Assembly: GCA_964581115.1 (NCBI GenBank)
Contig: CAZOMY010000036.1
Span: forward strand, 1 to 30,050
Length of the DNA stretch: 30,050 bases
Direction: 5' to 3'
Source of the DNA: 2-02-FULL-55-14 sp964581115
GTDB taxonomy: Bacteria > Bacteroidota > Ignavibacteria > UBA10030
Shown: positions 28,656 through 30,050 of the stretch, piece by piece
Numbering within the stretch: position 1 is the first letter of the stretch
Layout of the letters: every line of letters begins with the position of its first letter
Translations under genes and position numbers: made by a program
Notes under the pieces: generated by a model
Database searches by the model: none
What the model saw: the letters and a program-made list of their open reading frames with translations, nothing else
Told to the model about the DNA's origin: nothing

Positions 28656-30050
28656 ATGTCCTCCGAAGCATCCTATCGCGACCGCCTTGGGCTCGTCACC
28701 GAAGAAGGCTCCCGACGGTGGATCTACCCGAAGAAGCCGTCCGGACGGTACTATACGGCTCGGACGATCCTGAGTCTCTTGCTCCTGGCCATCCTGTTCG
28801 GAACGCCCTTCGTCAAGATCGACGGCCATCCGTTCATGATGTTCAACGTCGTCGAAGGGAGGTTCATCCTCTTCGGCACAGGATTCGGCACGCACGACTT
28901 TTTCATCCTCGGCCTGTTAACGATCTCCGTCATCGTCTTCATTCTCCTCTTCACGGTCGTGTTCGGTCGGCTCTTCTGCGGCTGGGTCTGCCCGCAGACG
29001 GTGTTCATGGAGATGGTGTTCCGCAAGATCGAGTACTGGCTCGAGGGGGACTTCCGCGAGCAGCAACGGCTGAACGCGGCCCCGTGGACCGCCGCCAAGA
29101 CGGTGCGGAAGCTGACGAAGTACGCGATCTTCTTCGCCATCGCCTTCCTCATCGGCAACACGTTGCTGGCGTGGATCATCGGCGTGGACCGACTATGGAC
29201 CATCATCACCGACCCCCCTTCGCAGCACGTGGCCGGATTGACGGCCATGCTCGTGTTCAGCGGCATCTTCTATTGGATCTTCGCCTGGTTCCGCGAGCAA
29301 GCGTGCATTCTCGTCTGTCCCTACGGACGTCTCCAGGGCGTGCTGCTCGACAAGAATTCGATCGTCATTGCCTACGACCGCGTGCGGGGCGAGCCTCGGG
29401 GAAAGATCACGAAGGGACAGGAGCGAACGAACGGCGATTGCATTGACTGCGGCCTGTGCGTCGACGTCTGCCCGACCGGCATCGACATCCGCAACGGCAC
29501 ACAGCTGGAGTGCGTCAACTGCACGGCCTGTATCGACGCCTGCGACCCTGTAATGGACAAGATCGGCAAACCTCGCGGCCTCATTCGCTACGATTCGGAG
29601 AACAACATCATCAACAAGGTCCGGAAGATCTGGACACCGCGCGTGATCGGCTACAGCGCCGTGCTGACGGTGCTCGTGGCATTTCTCACGTATCTCCTTG
29701 CCACGCGATCGCTGTTCGACGCGACGGTCCTCCGCTCTCCCGGCATGTTCTATCAGGAGCAAGCCGACGGGCGCGTGAGCAACATTTACGACGTAAAGGT
29801 CACGAACAAGACGTTCGAGCCGGCCACGGTGAGTCTTCGCGTTGAAAGCGATTCGAAGGCTGAGGTCAAGTTCATCGGCGGCGACCTGACTGTCGGCGCG
29901 CAACAGGCCGTCCAAGGCAAGGCAATGATCCTCCGCGAACGGGCGACGATCACGAAGATGAGCATGCCTCTGCAGATCGGGGTGTATGTGGGTAACGAAC
30001 GGGTGGCGGGAACGGAGACGACGTTTCTCGGGCCAGCCAACATGAGTAGG
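28656..30050 (+). CDS. ccoG: CcoG, cbb3 oxidase assembly ferredoxin-type protein (3' end outside window)
   Basis: Membrane iron-sulfur protein thought to reduce Cu(II) for cbb3 copper insertion. The open frame covers 465 residues and reaches the window edge without a stop; full-length CcoG is about 470-480, so little is missing. Seen: N-terminal helix (about 32-48), FGRLFCGWVCPQTVFMEM near residue 105 (typical of the CcoG/RdxA group), EQACILVCPYGRLQG near residue 215, two 4Fe-4S motifs CIDCGLCVDVCP and CVNCTACIDACDP near residues 268-300, a helix near 335-350, and an Ig-like C-terminal domain (YDVKVTNKTFEPATVSLRVE). The ATG directly follows a CTCTGATCTCT repeat and has no Shine-Dalgarno sequence. 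Last visible gene of the oxidase operon; ccoH-like genes may follow. Confidence 0.93.
   Translation, partial: MSSEASYRDRLGLVTEEGSRRWIYPKKPSGRYYTARTILSLLLLAILFGTPFVKIDGHPFMMFNVVEGRFILFGTGFGTHDFFILGLLTISVIVFILLFTVVFGRLFCGWVCPQTVFMEMVFRKIEYWLEGDFREQQRLNAAPWTAAKTVRKLTKYAIFFAIAFLIGNTLLAWIIGVDRLWTIITDPPSQHVAGLTAMLVFSGIFYWIFAWFREQACILVCPYGRLQGVLLDKNSIVIAYDRVRGEPRGKITKGQERTNGDCIDCGLCVDVCPTGIDIRNGTQLECVNCTACIDACDPVMDKIGKPRGLIRYDSENNIINKVRKIWTPRVIGYSAVLTVLVAFLTYLLATRSLFDATVLRSPGMFYQEQADGRVSNIYDVKVTNKTFEPATVSLRVESDSKAEVKFIGGDLTVGAQQAVQGKAMILRERATITKMSMPLQIGVYVGNERVAGTETTFLGPANMSR

Overview
The window looks like a chromosomal segment of a fairly GC-rich member of the Bacteroidota/Chlorobi lineage (Kapaibacteriota- or Ignavibacteria-like). 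That placement is inferred, not proven. It rests on a fused CcoN-CcoO cbb3 oxidase in a ccoI-S-NO-Q-P-G cluster, a FecI/FecR sensor pair driving a TonB-dependent receptor with STN and carboxypeptidase-like N-terminal domains, an exported probable lipoprotein M3 peptidase, many exported beta-rich proteins, and weak or absent Shine-Dalgarno sequences at several starts. No rRNA, tRNA, insertion sequence or CRISPR array was seen.

Layout. 1-2416: hrpB-type DEAH helicase, cut by the left edge. 2564-6546 (minus strand): M3 dipeptidyl carboxypeptidase, inorganic pyrophosphatase and PAP2 phosphatase, each apparently its own unit. 6750-8137 (plus): secreted esterase and an isoprenylcysteine-methyltransferase-like membrane protein. 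8180-16038: a divergent FecI sigma factor, then fecR, a TonB-dependent receptor and four more exported proteins on one strand with short gaps, probably one cell-surface-signalling operon of unknown substrate. 16055-18841 (minus): AlkZ-like DNA glycosylase and tyrosine phenol-lyase. 19318-20644: ECF sigma factor, zinc-finger anti-sigma factor and a soluble exported TonB-C domain protein. 20808-22049 (minus): exported beta-barrel-like protein. 22216-30050: cbb3 oxidase operon with copper ATPase, CcoS, CcoNO, CcoQ, CcoP and CcoG; ccoG runs off the right edge.

The most unusual feature is between the genes. Nearly every sizeable gap is filled with short, degenerate, word-like repeats of a few families: CCAAA words, AAGTAAGCAGTA words, CTCTGATCTCTGAC words, CACAGAGGTCCACAGAG words, AATCGTCAATCG words, nonamers of the GCCAAGGAC type, and near-palindromes of the CCCTCGACTTCGCTCGGG type. 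Similar copies occur at loci kilobases apart. In three genes the repeats read into the protein: the signal peptide of the PAP2 phosphatase, the C-terminal tail of CcoS, and a long N-terminal extension of CcoP. Between two convergent gene pairs they form long imperfect inverted repeats that could serve as bidirectional terminators. This repeat system is my main candidate for something under-described.

Respiration, copper insertion and proton pumping (cbb3 operon) are the best understood part. The FecI/FecR-receptor operon and the sigma/anti-sigma/TonB-C module are two separate envelope-sensing circuits whose signals cannot be read from sequence.
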